Assembly (NCBI GenBank): GCA_027069385.1
Contig: JALXER010000317.1
Location: 1 to 12,436 of the forward strand
Length of the DNA: 12,436 nucleotides
Direction of reading: 5' to 3'
Source of the DNA: Paracoccaceae bacterium
Lineage (GTDB): Bacteria > Pseudomonadota > Alphaproteobacteria > Rhodobacterales > Rhodobacteraceae
Positions 1 through 7,986 of this stretch are shown here, in pieces. The stretch's first letter is position 1. The number at the start of each line of letters is the position of its first letter. The notes beneath the pieces are model-generated. The model saw only the letters and a program-made list of their open reading frames with translations. It did no database searches and had not been told where the DNA came from. Position numbers and translations under genes: made by a program.

Positions 1-1
1 T

Positions 2-403
2 GCGGCGCTGGACGACCTGTCGCGCTGGCAGGTCACCAACCTGCTGATGCTGGAAAACGCGCCGATGCTGTGGTTTTACCTGCGCCCCGATGCGCTGCCC
101 CGCCAGACCGAGGCCGAGGTCAACGCTGCCTTTCTGGAGCGCTGTTTTGACAAAACGGACGCGCGGGCGGGCAGCTTTATTCTGGCGGCGGACAGCACTT
201 ATCAGCGCTCGGATTTCATGACCACCATCCCGCAACCGCCGGTGCCGGTCGATCCGGTGGCGCGCGCCATCTATGAATCCCACGACCCCGCGCAGCCCAT
301 ACGCGCCGCGTTTGAACGCGCCGGAGTCGCGATGGACGACCTGACCCGCCTGCGCCGCCTGTTGACGACGCCCGCCTATCCCTATCTGGTAGCGCGACCA
401 TGA
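2..403 (+). CDS. 3' end of an unrecognised gene upstream of the peptide exporter
   Basis: An open frame enters from the left edge and stops with TGA at 401-403, leaving 133 C-terminal residues. A Met codon at 47 lies inside the frame, but the frame stays open upstream of it, so the true start is outside the window. The fragment is soluble-looking, with no membrane segment and no signal peptide. It is rich in Pro, Arg and Asp, with a helical start (residues 1-55) and a Pro-rich stretch (TTIPQPPVPVDPVARAIYE) near its middle. I do not recognise the family. It is 48 bp upstream of the exporter gene on the same strand, so it may be part of the same NRPS-linked operon. Being a siderophore-tailoring enzyme is possible but unsupported by any motif I can see. 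Confidence 0.6.
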   Translation, partial: AALDDLSRWQVTNLLMLENAPMLWFYLRPDALPRQTEAEVNAAFLERCFDKTDARAGSFILAADSTYQRSDFMTTIPQPPVPVDPVARAIYESHDPAQPIRAAFERAGVAMDDLTRLRRLLTTPAYPYLVARP

Positions 404-451
404 GACAGCCCGGACATATGCCGTCACACGGGCCAAAAACCGGAGGGCACC

Positions 452-2047
452 ATGCGCCTGATTAACCAATTGCTCAGTCTTTCGCGCGGCGGCATCACCC
501 TGGTGGCCTTTCTGGGCCTGATCAGCGGTGCCAGTGGCGCGGGCATTGCCATTGTGACCAGCATCGCGCTGGCAGGCACCCCGCCGGATGCCCTTTTGGC
601 CGTGGCGTTCTTTGGCCTGTGCGGGCTGCATTTCGCCACCAAATCCCTGTCGGAAATCAAGCTGATCCGCCTGACCCAGTCGATGATCTTCGAAATCCGT
701 GTCAATCTTGGCCGCAAGATCCTGCATTCGCCGCAGGTATTGCTGGAAAAGCTGGGCCGCCAGCCTTTGTTTACCATCCTGACCCGCGATGTGGACACCT
801 TTGTGATGGGGTTCCATTTTATCCCGACCCTGATTGGCAACGTCTTTATCATCCTGATCTGTCTGGCCTATATCGCCTTCCTGTCACCGGTCTTCTTTGC
901 CGCCATTGCCGCGTTGCTGCTGGTCGGGATGCTGGCCTTTCATCTGGTTGAAAAGGCCCCGCGTGACAAGCTGGTGGTGGTGCGCGAAAAGCTGGACGCC
1001 CTTTATATCCACCTGCGCAGCCAGATTGACGGGGTGCGCGAGTTGAAGCTGAACCAGTGGCGGCGCGGCCATAATACCGGCCTGATTGCCAGCTCTGCCC
1101 AAGAAGTGCGGGGTCTGAACGCCGCGGCATTGTCGCTTTATGCGCTGGTATCCAACGCCGGAAACATCATGTTCTATGTGCTGATCGGCCTGTTTATCTT
1201 TGTGGTGCCCGGGCTGTTTTCGGCCAGTGCCGGTGTTACCCTGTCGATCACGCTGGTGATGCTGTATCTGGTGCGACCGGTTTCCGAGATCATGATTATC
1301 CTGCCCACCCTGCGCCAATCCTCGGTTGCGCTGGCGCGCATCGAACAGCTTGGCAAAGACCTGAAAGAGCAGGAATCCGATCATATCGAACCGGGCCAGT
1401 TCGGCGGGCCGCAAATCGACCTTGATCTGCGCGGCGTCGGCTATACCTATCCCGACAGTTCCTTTGCGCTGGGGCCGATCGATTTTACCCTCAAAAGCGG
1501 CGAGGTGGTGTTTCTGATCGGTGGCAACGGGTCGGGCAAAACCACCTTTGCCATGCTGCTGCTGGGGCTGTACCCGCCCGATACCGGCCGCATTACCCTG
1601 AACGATACCTTGCTTTGCCCTGAAAACCTGCCCGGCTATCGCGAGCATTTTGCCGCGATTTTCGCCGATTTCCACCTGTTCGCCCATCTGCCCGACCGCC
1701 TGACCGGCACCGAGGAAACCGCCGTTCAGGCCTATTTGCAGGCCTTTGATCTGGCCCATAAGGTAGAGGTGCGCGACGGTAAATTCACCACGCTTGACCT
1801 GTCAACCGGACAGCGTAAACGGCTGGCGCTGATCCTGTCCTATCTGGATGACAAGCCGATCTATCTGTTCGACGAATGGGCCGCCGATCAGGACCCCGAG
1901 TTCCGCAAGTATTTTTACACCCGTATCCTGCCCGAGCTAAAGGCGCGCGGCAAGGCGGTGCTGGCCATCACCCATGATGATGCGTGGTTCGATGTGGCCG
2001 ATCGGGTGGTCAAGCTCGACAATGGCAGGCTGGTTCCAAATGGTTGA
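452..2047 (+). CDS. PvdE/SyrD-type cyclic peptide export ABC transporter (fused permease-ATPase)
   Basis: This is an inner-membrane half-transporter of 531 aa that should dimerise and use ATP to move a small peptide or its precursor out of the cytoplasm. Residues 1-300 hold about six hydrophobic segments (near 14-40, 47-67, 125-147, 148-168, 228-255 and 258-290). The ATPase domain follows from about 325: Walker A GGNGSGKTT at 357-365, signature LSTGQ at 450-454, Walker B ending in Asp474-Glu475, and switch His508. The LSTGQ variant and the length near 550 aa fit the PvdE/SyrD group, which exports pyoverdine precursor, syringopeptin-like and similar NRPS products, better than lipid or multidrug exporters. 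The start ATG has a good GGAGGG site at 442-447. The stop overlaps the thioesterase start, so the two are probably translationally coupled. The substrate is not known from sequence. Confidence 0.9.
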   Translation: MRLINQLLSLSRGGITLVAFLGLISGASGAGIAIVTSIALAGTPPDALLAVAFFGLCGLHFATKSLSEIKLIRLTQSMIFEIRVNLGRKILHSPQVLLEKLGRQPLFTILTRDVDTFVMGFHFIPTLIGNVFIILICLAYIAFLSPVFFAAIAALLLVGMLAFHLVEKAPRDKLVVVREKLDALYIHLRSQIDGVRELKLNQWRRGHNTGLIASSAQEVRGLNAAALSLYALVSNAGNIMFYVLIGLFIFVVPGLFSASAGVTLSITLVMLYLVRPVSEIMIILPTLRQSSVALARIEQLGKDLKEQESDHIEPGQFGGPQIDLDLRGVGYTYPDSSFALGPIDFTLKSGEVVFLIGGNGSGKTTFAMLLLGLYPPDTGRITLNDTLLCPENLPGYREHFAAIFADFHLFAHLPDRLTGTEETAVQAYLQAFDLAHKVEVRDGKFTTLDLSTGQRKRLALILSYLDDKPIYLFDEWAADQDPEFRKYFYTRILPELKARGKAVLAITHDDAWFDVADRVVKLDNGRLVPNG

Positions 2048-2753
2048 GGTATTGCGAAGCGGGCAGAACGCTCCGAAACGGCTGATCTGTTTTGCCTATG
2101 CGGGCGGCAATGCGGCGATGTTCCTGCCATGGCAGGCGCAGCTTGGCCCGGCGCTCGAAGTCTGCGCGGTGCAACTGTCGCCGCGCCATGGCGACGACGG
2201 GCAGGCCCATGCGGCGTTTCCGCCGTTGATCCGCGATATTGCGCAGGCTATCCAGCCGTTGCTTGACCGGCCCTATGTTTTGTTCGGGCACAGCCTCGGG
2301 GCGCTGGTGGCGTTCGAGTTGTCACGGTTTATCAAGCTGATGCACCTGCCCGCGCCCGAACGGCTGGTGGTTTCGGGCTGCGATGCGCCGGAGCATAAAT
2401 CCGACGCCAAACGGGTGCATGACCTGCCCCATGACGAATTCATAGAGGAACTGCGCCGCAAGAACGGCACCCCCGAAGCGGTGCTGAACACGCCCGAGCT
2501 GCTCGACCTGCTGCTGCCCGCGGTGCGCGCCGATTTCGCGCTGGTGGAATCCTATCAATACCGCGCCAATATCCGGCTGGATATGCCCATTGACGTGTTT
2601 GCCGGTCAGGAGGATAAGGTCGATGCCCAATCGCTGGCCCCGTGGCTGGCCGAGACCCGTGCAAGCGGGGCCATACACTGGTTCGAGGGCGGGCATTTCT
2701 TTATCAACAGCGCGCCCGACGCGGTAATCGCCAAGCTGCGCAGCCTGCTTTAG
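2040..2753 (+). CDS. Type II thioesterase (NRPS/PKS editing enzyme)
   Basis: This is a 237-aa alpha/beta hydrolase of the external (type II) thioesterase family (GrsT/TesA-like). These enzymes free NRPS or PKS carrier proteins from wrong or stalled acyl groups in the cytoplasm. The N-terminal FAYAGGNAAMF corresponds to the family's F-x-YAGG-x-A motif. The nucleophile elbow GHSLG places Ser85 as catalytic Ser, Asp192 in GQEDKVD is the probable acid, and His219 in EGGHFF is the catalytic His. I chose ATG 2040, which overlaps the exporter stop by 8 bp and gives the family's usual length. A frame-mate ATG at 1974 lies deep inside the exporter gene and would add 22 residues of unrelated sequence. 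No strong ribosome site precedes 2040, which fits coupled translation. Its TAG stop overlaps the stop of the convergent MbtH gene. Confidence 0.9.
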   Translation: MVEVLRSGQNAPKRLICFAYAGGNAAMFLPWQAQLGPALEVCAVQLSPRHGDDGQAHAAFPPLIRDIAQAIQPLLDRPYVLFGHSLGALVAFELSRFIKLMHLPAPERLVVSGCDAPEHKSDAKRVHDLPHDEFIEELRRKNGTPEAVLNTPELLDLLLPAVRADFALVESYQYRANIRLDMPIDVFAGQEDKVDAQSLAPWLAETRASGAIHWFEGGHFFINSAPDAVIAKLRSLL

Positions 2754-2944
2754 CTGGCCATTTTGTCGCGCAGGGATTTGGGGCGCATGTCGGTCCAGAC
2801 CTCGTCGATATGGGCCAGACAATCGGCCTTGGCTCCGGTGAAGCCGGTTTGCTCCCAGCCTTCGGGAATCGGCATATCGGTGGCCCAGATAGAGTATTGT
2901 TCCTCGTCATTCATTACGACATGAAATTGCGGTTCGTCGGTCAT
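2750..2944 (-). CDS. mbtH: MbtH-like protein (NRPS adenylation-domain partner)
   Basis: This small 64-aa protein carries the MbtH-family core: NDEEQYSIW (12-20), PEGW (27-30), GFTG (34-37), CL..I at 42-46 and VWTDMRP.SLR (49-59). The three conserved Trp residues are W20, W30 and W50. The usual Pro after SIW is Ala21 here. MbtH proteins bind NRPS adenylation domains and help them fold or activate amino acids. I chose the ATG at 2944 because a GGAG site sits about 7 bases upstream (complement of 2952-2955) and family members begin just before this point. An in-frame Met 24 bases further upstream would overlap the LysR gene. The gene follows the LysR stop by 16 bp, so it is the last gene of the - strand import operon. 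No NRPS lies in the window, so its partner must be outside or elsewhere in the genome. Confidence 0.95.
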   Translation of the reverse strand: MTDEPQFHVVMNDEEQYSIWATDMPIPEGWEQTGFTGAKADCLAHIDEVWTDMRPKSLRDKMAS

Positions 2945-2960
2945 GGGGTGGCTCCGTTGG

Positions 2961-3917
2961 TCAGGCACGTCGTGCCGGTTTTTTCTTGTTGATGGTTACG
3001 ACATTGCGCGCGGGCTGCATGGCCTTTTCAACCCGCGCCCACAGTTTTTTCAGGTGGATATTGGTGTTTTCGCTGTCTTTATACAGCCGGATTTCCAGAT
3101 TGGCCTCAAATTCCGGCCCGCCGGCCAGTTGCAAAGAACCGGCCTCCAGTTCCTCTTTGCACAGCTCGAAGGGCAGCCAGCCCATGCCGAAATCTTGCCG
3201 GATCATTGCCTTGACACCCAACGCCTGCCCGTTGCGGCTGACCACCAGCACATGGGGCGGTTTGAGCTGTTTGCTCATGATATCGTCCACCACCACGCCA
3301 AGGGTCGAAATCGCGCCATAGCCCAGCACCGGAATCGGGTTGCCCTTGGTGCCGGGCAGGTGTTGCGCGGTGCTGCCGCTTTTGACCACCGGCACCAGCC
3401 GGTCACGCGCAAGGGTGATATAGTCGCATTTGGCCACCTCGAGCGGCGCCAGAAAGTCCATCGCCGGATGCCAGTAGGTCAGGATCACATCGCAATAGCG
3501 CTGTTGCAAAGCGCTGACGAACTGGTCGGCGGACCATGTGGTGGAATTCAGGTCGATATCCAGCCCGCCCTGGTCCACCAGCCCTTTGATATGGGCCTCG
3601 TAATGGGTCAGGTACAGCGATTGTGTGGTGGCAAAGCGGATCACATCGGCGGCGGCGGCGTCCACGATGGTGCAGCGCTCTACGGTTTCGGCAAAGGTGC
3701 GCAGGATCTTGCCTGCCTGCACCAGAAACACCTCGCCCGCCGGTGTCAGCGACAGCGGCAGGGTCTGGCGGTTGATCAACTCTACCCCGACCTCGGATTC
3801 CAGCATGCGGATACGGCGGCTGAACGCGGGTTGGCTGACATTGCATTCCTCGGCGGCGCGCGAAAAGTTTTTCAGCGCGGCAAGGGTTTCAAAGTCTTTC
3901 AACCAGTGGATTTCCAC
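2961..3917 (-). CDS. LysR-family transcriptional regulator (HypT/YjiE-like N-terminus)
   Basis: This is a 318-aa cytoplasmic DNA-binding regulator. Residues about 5-64 form the LysR winged helix-turn-helix (FSRAAEECNVSQPAFSRRI then LE..VGVELINR), followed by a linker helix and a periplasmic-binding-protein-like effector domain to the C-terminus. The WLKDFETLAALKNFSRAA..CNVSQPAFSRRIR pattern resembles the HypT/YjiE subgroup of E. coli, though the inducer cannot be read from sequence. The start is GTG at 3917, supported by a perfect AGGAGG six bases upstream; no ATG is suitably placed. It lies 15 bp downstream of the second ATPase stop and 16 bp upstream of mbtH. It therefore sits inside the transporter operon rather than divergent from it, which is less usual for a LysR gene and suggests co-expression with its probable targets. 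The tail is very basic (NKKKPARRA). Confidence 0.92.
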   Translation of the reverse strand: MEIHWLKDFETLAALKNFSRAAEECNVSQPAFSRRIRMLESEVGVELINRQTLPLSLTPAGEVFLVQAGKILRTFAETVERCTIVDAAAADVIRFATTQSLYLTHYEAHIKGLVDQGGLDIDLNSTTWSADQFVSALQQRYCDVILTYWHPAMDFLAPLEVAKCDYITLARDRLVPVVKSGSTAQHLPGTKGNPIPVLGYGAISTLGVVVDDIMSKQLKPPHVLVVSRNGQALGVKAMIRQDFGMGWLPFELCKEELEAGSLQLAGGPEFEANLEIRLYKDSENTNIHLKKLWARVEKAMQPARNVVTINKKKPARRA

Positions 3918-3923
3918 TGCGTT

Positions 3924-3929
3924 CCTCCT
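3924..3929 (-). promoter_or_regulatory. Strong ribosome binding site deciding the GTG start of the LysR gene
   Basis: Read on the - strand this is a perfect AGGAGG, six bases before the GTG at 3917. It lies in the 15-bp gap after the second ATPase stop (TAA, 3935-3933). It is the main evidence for the non-ATG start. Confidence 0.8.
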
Positions 3930-3932
3930 GAG

Positions 3933-4950
<1,018 letters not shown>

Positions 4951-4958
<8 letters not shown>

Positions 4959-5946
4959 CCTTGGCCTCCGCTTTTTTGGTCTTGTGCAGGCGCGCCACTT
5001 CGTGACAGGCCACCTTTACGTCGGCAAAGCTGACAAATTCGGGCACCGATTTCTTGCAGATATCCGTGGCGAAATCGCAGCGCGGATGAAAGGCACAGCC
5101 CGGGGGCAGCGAGCCCAGCCCGGGCATGTTGCCGGGGATCTGTTTCAGCCGGTGCCCCGCGACGGTTTGCTGGGGCAGCGCGTTGATCAGCCCTTGGGTA
5201 TAGGGGTGCTGAGGGTCGTTGACGATCTCGCGGGTTTTGCCACTTTCGATAATCTTGCCCGCATACATCACCAATGTGCGCTCGGTCATCTGCGAGACAA
5301 CCCCCAGATCGTGGGTAATCAGGATCAGGCTGACCTTGTTATTCTGGCACAGTTCCAGCAGCAGTTCCATGATATCGGCCTGAATGGTCACATCCAGCGC
5401 GGTTGTGGGTTCGTCGGCGATGATCAGTTGCGGGTCGAGCAGCAGCGCAATGGCGATGATAATCCGCTGGCGCATCCCGCCCGACAACTCGTGCGGGTAC
5501 TGGCTTAGGCGTTCCTCGGGCGCGGGAATATAGACCTCGCGCAGTTTGACGATAGCGATTTTTTCGGCGTCACTGCGTGAGATATTCCGGTGGGCCTGCA
5601 AGGTTTCGACCATCTGTTCACCGATGGTCAGCACAGGGTTGAGCGTCACCATCGGATCCTGAAAAATCATCGCGATCCGGTCGCCACGGATCAGGCGGAT
5701 TTCCTCGGAGGAAAGTGCCGCCATATCCTTGCCGTCGAACATGATCTTGCCACCGGCGATAAAGCCGGGCTGGCTGAGCAGGTTCAGAATGGCAAAACCG
5801 GTAATCGATTTGCCCGCACCGGATTCACCGACAATGCCCAGACGCTCGCCCTGCGCCAGTTCAAAACTGATATGGTCCAGCGCCGTCAGGGTCTGGTGGC
5901 GCATGGCGAATTTCACCACAAGATCACGGACAGATAAAAGCGACAT
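4951..5946 (-). CDS. Dpp/Opp-type ABC importer ATPase 1 (DppD/OppD-like)
   Basis: This 331-aa ATPase should form the heterodimeric motor with the downstream ATPase. Walker A GESGAGKS is at 40-47, Q-loop Gln96 in IFQDPMVTLNP, signature LSGGM at 154-158 followed by RQR, Walker B LIIADE at 174-179 and switch His212. The signature LSGGM instead of LSGGQ is the usual D-subunit form. The C-terminal extension has PPGCAFHPRC, a second Cys pair member near DICKK and ACHE, the family Cys pattern. The ATG is 3 bp after the second permease's TAG, with an AAAGGA site lying inside the last codons of that permease gene. The C-terminus ends in a Lys-rich tail (HKTKKAEAKDG). Length and order match DppD/OppD in dppBCDF-like operons. 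Confidence 0.93.
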
Positions 5947-5949
5947 GAT

Positions 5950-6882
5950 CTATCCTTTATAAAGTTTGGGGTTCAGGACATCGCGCAGCCAGTCGCCCAG
6001 CAGGTTGATGACCAGCACCAGAAGCACCAGAAAGAAGCCGGGAATGGCGGTAATCCACCAGCTCCCCGAGAAAATATAGTCCTGCCCGCTGGCAATCAGC
6101 GACCCCAGCGACGGCTGCGAGACCGGCATGCCCAGCCCCAGAAACGACAGTGACGCCTCGGAAATAATCGCGTTGGCCACCTGCACGGTCGAGATCACAA
6201 AGATTGGCGAGACCGAGTTGGGCAGGATATGGCGCAGCATGATACGGATCGGCCCGAAGCCAAGCACCTTGGCCGCATCCACATATTCCTTTTTCTTTTC
6301 CGCCAGCACCGTGGCGCGCACCGTGCGGGCATATTGCGGCCATTCGGCAATGCCGATCACCAGCACCAGCATAAACAGCGCGTATTCGTTAAAGCTCTGG
6401 GTGCCGAACAGCGCCTTGGTGACTGCCAGCACGATAATGGCCACCATCAGGGTTGAAAACGAAAGCTGGATATCGGCGATGCGCATCAGAATACTGTCGG
6501 TGCGCCCGCCCACATAGCCCGCCAGCAGGCCAATGGTGATGCCCAGAAACGCCTGCAACGCCACCGCGCAGATGCCGATAATCAGCGAAATGCGTGTGCC
6601 ATACAGGATGGCGCTCCATAAATCGCGGCCCTGATCATCGGTGCCCAGCACAAATTGCGGGTCGGCCCCGTCTTGCCAGCTTGGCGGCAATTCGGAATTC
6701 ATGATATTGATTTGCAGCGGGTCATACGGGTCAAACGGCGCAATCAGCGGCGCAAACACTGTGGCGATCACAAATGCGGCAAAGATCAGAAAGCTGACCA
6801 TGGCCACCTTGTTATGAATAAAGTCATGCACAAGGTTTGACGATTTGAACCGCGCCCAGCGGGATAGGGTATCGGTGCTCAT
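5950..6882 (-). CDS. Dpp/Opp-type ABC importer permease 2 (DppC/OppC-like)
   Basis: This is a 310-aa inner-membrane permease with about six membrane segments. The N-terminus has the family's cytoplasmic helix and first membrane span (KVAMVSFLIFAAFVIATVF, about 26-44), followed by the OppC_N-type P-DPYDP..I region (about 50-60). A periplasmic loop contains FVLGTDDQGRDLWSAI, characteristic of DppC/OppC/NikC. The EAA-type coupling motif for the ATPases is YVDAAKVLGFGPIRIMLRH with ILPN following (about 200-222). Its ATG overlaps the first permease's TGA by 4 bp (ATGA), a classic coupled junction, and ATPase 1 follows after 3 bp. It pairs with the upstream B-type permease to form the channel. Identification as the C-type subunit is firm; substrate is not. 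Confidence 0.93.
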   Translation of the reverse strand: MSTDTLSRWARFKSSNLVHDFIHNKVAMVSFLIFAAFVIATVFAPLIAPFDPYDPLQINIMNSELPPSWQDGADPQFVLGTDDQGRDLWSAILYGTRISLIIGICAVALQAFLGITIGLLAGYVGGRTDSILMRIADIQLSFSTLMVAIIVLAVTKALFGTQSFNEYALFMLVLVIGIAEWPQYARTVRATVLAEKKKEYVDAAKVLGFGPIRIMLRHILPNSVSPIFVISTVQVANAIISEASLSFLGLGMPVSQPSLGSLIASGQDYIFSGSWWITAIPGFFLVLLVLVINLLGDWLRDVLNPKLYKG

Positions 6883-7859
6883 GCGCCCATCCTTGCCAGT
6901 TTGACCGTCGGGTTCACCAACCCGTAAAGCAGGTCAACCAGCGTATTCGTGACCACAAAGATAAAGCCCACGATGATCAGATAGGCCACGATCAGCGGCG
7001 TATCCACGCGGTTGACGGCCTCCAGAAACATAAAGCCCATGCCGGGCCACTGGAACACGGTTTCGGTCAGGATGGTATAGGCCACCATAGTGCCGATCTG
7101 CACCCCGCCTACGGTTATCACCGGCAGCATGGTGTTTTTCAGCGCGTGCAGAAACCAGATTCGTTTGGCCTTGATTCCCTTGGCCCACGCATAGCGCACA
7201 TAATCCGATTGCAGGGTCTCCATCATCTCCGAGCGGATCAGCCGGATAAACAGCGGCAGCATGATGCTGGCCAGCGCGATAGAGGGCATGATGATATGCT
7301 TGAACCCGTCCCATGTGGCAAAATTGGTTTTCCAATAGCCAAAGACCTCGACCACGTCGCCACGCCCGTAGGAGGGCAGCAGCCGCATTTCGACCGCAAA
7401 GAAATAGATCATCAGAATGGCGGTCAGGAATACCGGTATCGATATGCCCACGATGCTTAGCCCCATTATTGCTTTGCTGAGCACCGCCTTGGGCCGGATC
7501 GCCGTGTAAACCCCCAGCGGGATCGACAGCCCGATAATTATAATTGACGCCCCCAGCACCAGTTCCAGCGTAGCGGGCAGTTTTTTCAGAATAACCGTCA
7601 AGGCCGGTTCTTTAAAGAAATAGGATGTGCCCAGATCACCGGTTATCGCCTTTTTGGCAAAGCGGGTATATTGCACGAAAAAGCTGTCATTCAGCCCCAT
7701 TTCCTCGCGCAGTTCGTTGCGGACCTCTTCGGAGACCGACTGCCCGACCAACTCGCGCAGGGGGTCGCCCAGATTGTCCTGAATGGCAAAACTGATGATC
7801 GAGATCACGAACATCACCGCCGCGGCTTGGAAAATTCTTTTGACAAGATAGGCAAACAT
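6879..7859 (-). CDS. Dpp/Opp-type ABC importer permease 1 (DppB/OppB-like)
   Basis: This is a 326-aa inner-membrane permease. It opens with the family-typical MFAYLVKRIF and first membrane span (about 8-27), then the DPLRELVGQ and FFVQYTRFAKKAITGDLG regions of the periplasmic BPD_transp_1_N-type domain. Several membrane spans follow, and the EAA-type motif is RYAWAKGIKAKRIWFLHALKN with MLP. I chose the ATG at 7859 because homologues usually begin at M-x-x-Y-x-x-KR. A GTG three codons upstream (7868) is the alternative start, giving 329 aa; neither has a strong ribosome site. The gene is 127 bp downstream of the binding-protein gene, with a stem-loop in between, and overlaps the next permease by 4 bp. 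Confidence 0.92.
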   Translation of the reverse strand: MFAYLVKRIFQAAAVMFVISIISFAIQDNLGDPLRELVGQSVSEEVRNELREEMGLNDSFFVQYTRFAKKAITGDLGTSYFFKEPALTVILKKLPATLELVLGASIIIIGLSIPLGVYTAIRPKAVLSKAIMGLSIVGISIPVFLTAILMIYFFAVEMRLLPSYGRGDVVEVFGYWKTNFATWDGFKHIIMPSIALASIMLPLFIRLIRSEMMETLQSDYVRYAWAKGIKAKRIWFLHALKNTMLPVITVGGVQIGTMVAYTILTETVFQWPGMGFMFLEAVNRVDTPLIVAYLIIVGFIFVVTNTLVDLLYGLVNPTVKLARMGA

Positions 7860-7942
7860 TGCGCGCACTTCGTTCGGGTTGTGGAAATGAACCTATACAG
7901 GCTTGGGCAAAAATGTGCGAGCCATACCCGCAGAATAGTGAA

Positions 7943-7974
7943 AACCGGCGGCAGAAACGTGCCTGCCGCCGGTT
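7943..7974 (-). terminator. Intercistronic stem-loop between binding-protein and permease genes
   Basis: A perfect 12-bp inverted repeat (AACCGGCGGCAG / CTGCCGCCGGTT) with an 8-base loop lies 12 bases after the binding-protein stop. Read on the - strand the stem is followed by a short T run (the stem's TT plus TT). This looks like a leaky rho-independent terminator or a 3'-end-protecting hairpin. In binding-protein transporter operons such hairpins commonly keep the binding protein in excess over the membrane parts. The T run is short, so partial read-through is likely. Confidence 0.75.
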
Positions 7975-7986
7975 CCGAGGTAACCC

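Noticed and set aside
1974..2039. Upstream in-frame ATG that would lengthen the thioesterase by 22 residues
   Set aside because: It lies inside the exporter's conserved ATPase C-terminus, and the added residues do not resemble thioesterases; ATG 2040 gives the normal start and length.
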